Positions 4,603-5,197 of a stretch of DNA of 5,197 bases are shown in pieces (within the stretch, counting starts at the first letter, position 1; each line of letters begins with the position of its first letter). Position numbers and translations under genes: made by a program. The stretch spans positions 1-5,197 of the forward strand of contig DAHXMR010000210.1 in the NCBI GenBank assembly GCA_027371655.1, given 5' to 3'. This DNA comes from Microcaldota archaeon. GTDB taxonomy: Archaea; Micrarchaeota; Micrarchaeia; Norongarragalinales; CAINOH01. Under the pieces are notes generated by a model. The model was given only the letters and a program-made list of their open reading frames with translations, was not told where the DNA came from and did no database searches.

Positions 4603-5073
4603 ATGGCGCCCGAAACCCCATTGCGCACTTACGAGGACAAGCTCAAAATCTACAAGCCCAACCGCACCGGCACAGGTGGGGCGATACAGTTGGACTTGAA
4701 CGTTTCCAAGCGCTGCGTTTTCCTCGAAGCAGCCGCGCAAAAGGCGGGGCCCGAGCAGGCGTTCGACTGGCCCAACAAAATCGTTTTCAAGCTCTCGGAC
4801 ACGGACATTTCCAAAATAATCTCCGTGTTCGACAACCGCGTGAAATCGACCAACATTTTCCACGACCCCGGCAAAAGCAAGTTTGTCTCGGAAACCGACG
4901 TGCTCAACTCCGCAATAGCCGTTGCCAAAGGCGATTACGGCTACTTCTTCAAGGCATCAACGCAATCCAAGGCAGGGGGACTGCGCGCAGTGCAAATCCC
5001 AATATCAGAAGACGAAGCGGTCCTGCTTTCGACGGTGCTCAAGCACGCGCTCGTCAAAATAAGCGGCTGGTAA
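4603..5073 (+). CDS. Probable Whirly/PC4-like single-stranded nucleic-acid-binding protein
   Basis: 156 residues, no signal peptide or membrane segment. The pattern resembles the ssDNA-binding transcriptional regulator fold (PC4, Whirly, MRP and small prokaryotic/viral relatives): LKIYKPNRTGTGGAIQLDL (14-32) as first strands; FLEAAAQ (40-46); FDWPNKIVFKLSDTDISKIISVF (54-76), strand then short helix; IFHDPGKSK (85-93); YFFKASTQ (114-121); and a final VQIPISEDEAVLLSTVLKHAL helix ending in GW (130-156). The fold call comes from pattern recognition, not a search. ATG 4603 is preceded by GGTGA (4588-4592) ten bases upstream, inside the DHH gene's end, and lies 2 bases after that gene's stop, so both are probably cotranslated. 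In-frame codons upstream (from 4519) only overlap the DHH gene and are rejected. A function in DNA repair, replication or RNA handling with the DHH nuclease is inferred. Confidence 0.7.
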   Translation: MAPETPLRTYEDKLKIYKPNRTGTGGAIQLDLNVSKRCVFLEAAAQKAGPEQAFDWPNKIVFKLSDTDISKIISVFDNRVKSTNIFHDPGKSKFVSETDVLNSAIAVAKGDYGYFFKASTQSKAGGLRAVQIPISEDEAVLLSTVLKHALVKISGW

Positions 5074-5120
5074 GAAAAGCAGCCAAAAGCCAAAAACGCG
5101 GTTGCTGCAAGCTTTGAAAA

Positions 5121-5197
5121 TCAGAGCACTATTTTCTTTCCCGCGTGCGCGATTTCCACCACGCCCGACGGGCTGGACAAGCCCGTTGTCTTGGAAG
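5121..5197 (-). CDS. 3' end of an unidentified convergent gene (partial)
   Basis: On the - strand a frame enters from beyond position 5197 and ends at TGA (5123-5121), giving 24 C-terminal residues: SKTTGLSSPSG, then VVEIAHAGKKIVL. The G/C-rich third positions match the neighbouring genes, and the peptide looks like an ordinary soluble C-terminus with a final beta strand. It converges on the Whirly-like gene with a 47-base gap. Too little is present to name a family. Confidence 0.5.
   Translation of the reverse strand, partial: SKTTGLSSPSGVVEIAHAGKKIVL

Noticed and set aside
3923..4621. 232-codon - strand frame antisense to the DHH gene
   Set aside because: The + strand carries all DHH motifs; the antisense frame is long only because of GC-rich codon structure.
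5079..5108. Hairpin (GCAGC...GCTGC) as terminator between the convergent genes at the right end
   Set aside because: Only five base pairs with a long loop and no T-run on either side; not convincing.

Overview
The window looks like archaeal chromosome, moderately GC-rich. Evidence: TATA-like boxes (CTTTTAAG, CTATAAAAG, GTTTAAATA) sit about 25-45 bases before starts; several starts appear leaderless or short-leadered; the tRNA methyltransferase is an archaeal/eukaryotic-type Trm1; and there is an archaeal RecJ-like DHH phosphoesterase. Short intergenic gaps and Yip1-type membrane proteins would suit a small-genome (DPANN-like, e.g. Diapherotrites) archaeon, but that placement is inference. I see no mobile element, CRISPR array, tRNA or rRNA.

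Layout. 1-123: structured, apparently non-coding DNA with two inverted repeats and a TATA-like box. 124-708 (+): unrecognised membrane protein built from two tandem ~96-residue repeats, each a membrane helix followed by an LTDERP motif. 842-1384 (+): Yip1-like five-helix membrane protein. 1402-2565 (-): Trm1, converging on the Yip1 gene and diverging from the next gene over one symmetric TATA element. 2629-3057 (+): DtxR/MntR-type metal-dependent repressor. 3062-3270: a compact unit of TATA box, perfect 22-bp DtxR-like palindrome over the expected transcription start, 32-codon ORF, T-run and hairpin. 3359-4600 (+): DHH/DHHA1 RecJ-like phosphoesterase, followed 2 bases later by 4603-5073 (+), a probable Whirly/PC4-like single-stranded nucleic-acid-binding protein. 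5121-5197 (-): 3' end of an unidentified convergent gene.

How the parts may work together. The most interesting piece is the repressor next to the operator-controlled microgene: the simplest model is that DtxR with bound Fe2+ or Mn2+ shuts off a tiny hydrophobic protein (carrying an ExxEH motif) or the short RNA encoding it. The second functional unit is the DHH nuclease with the ssDNA-binding-like protein, almost certainly cotranscribed and plausibly acting together on single-stranded nucleic acid. Trm1 (tRNA G26 methylation) and the two membrane proteins seem to be independent units.
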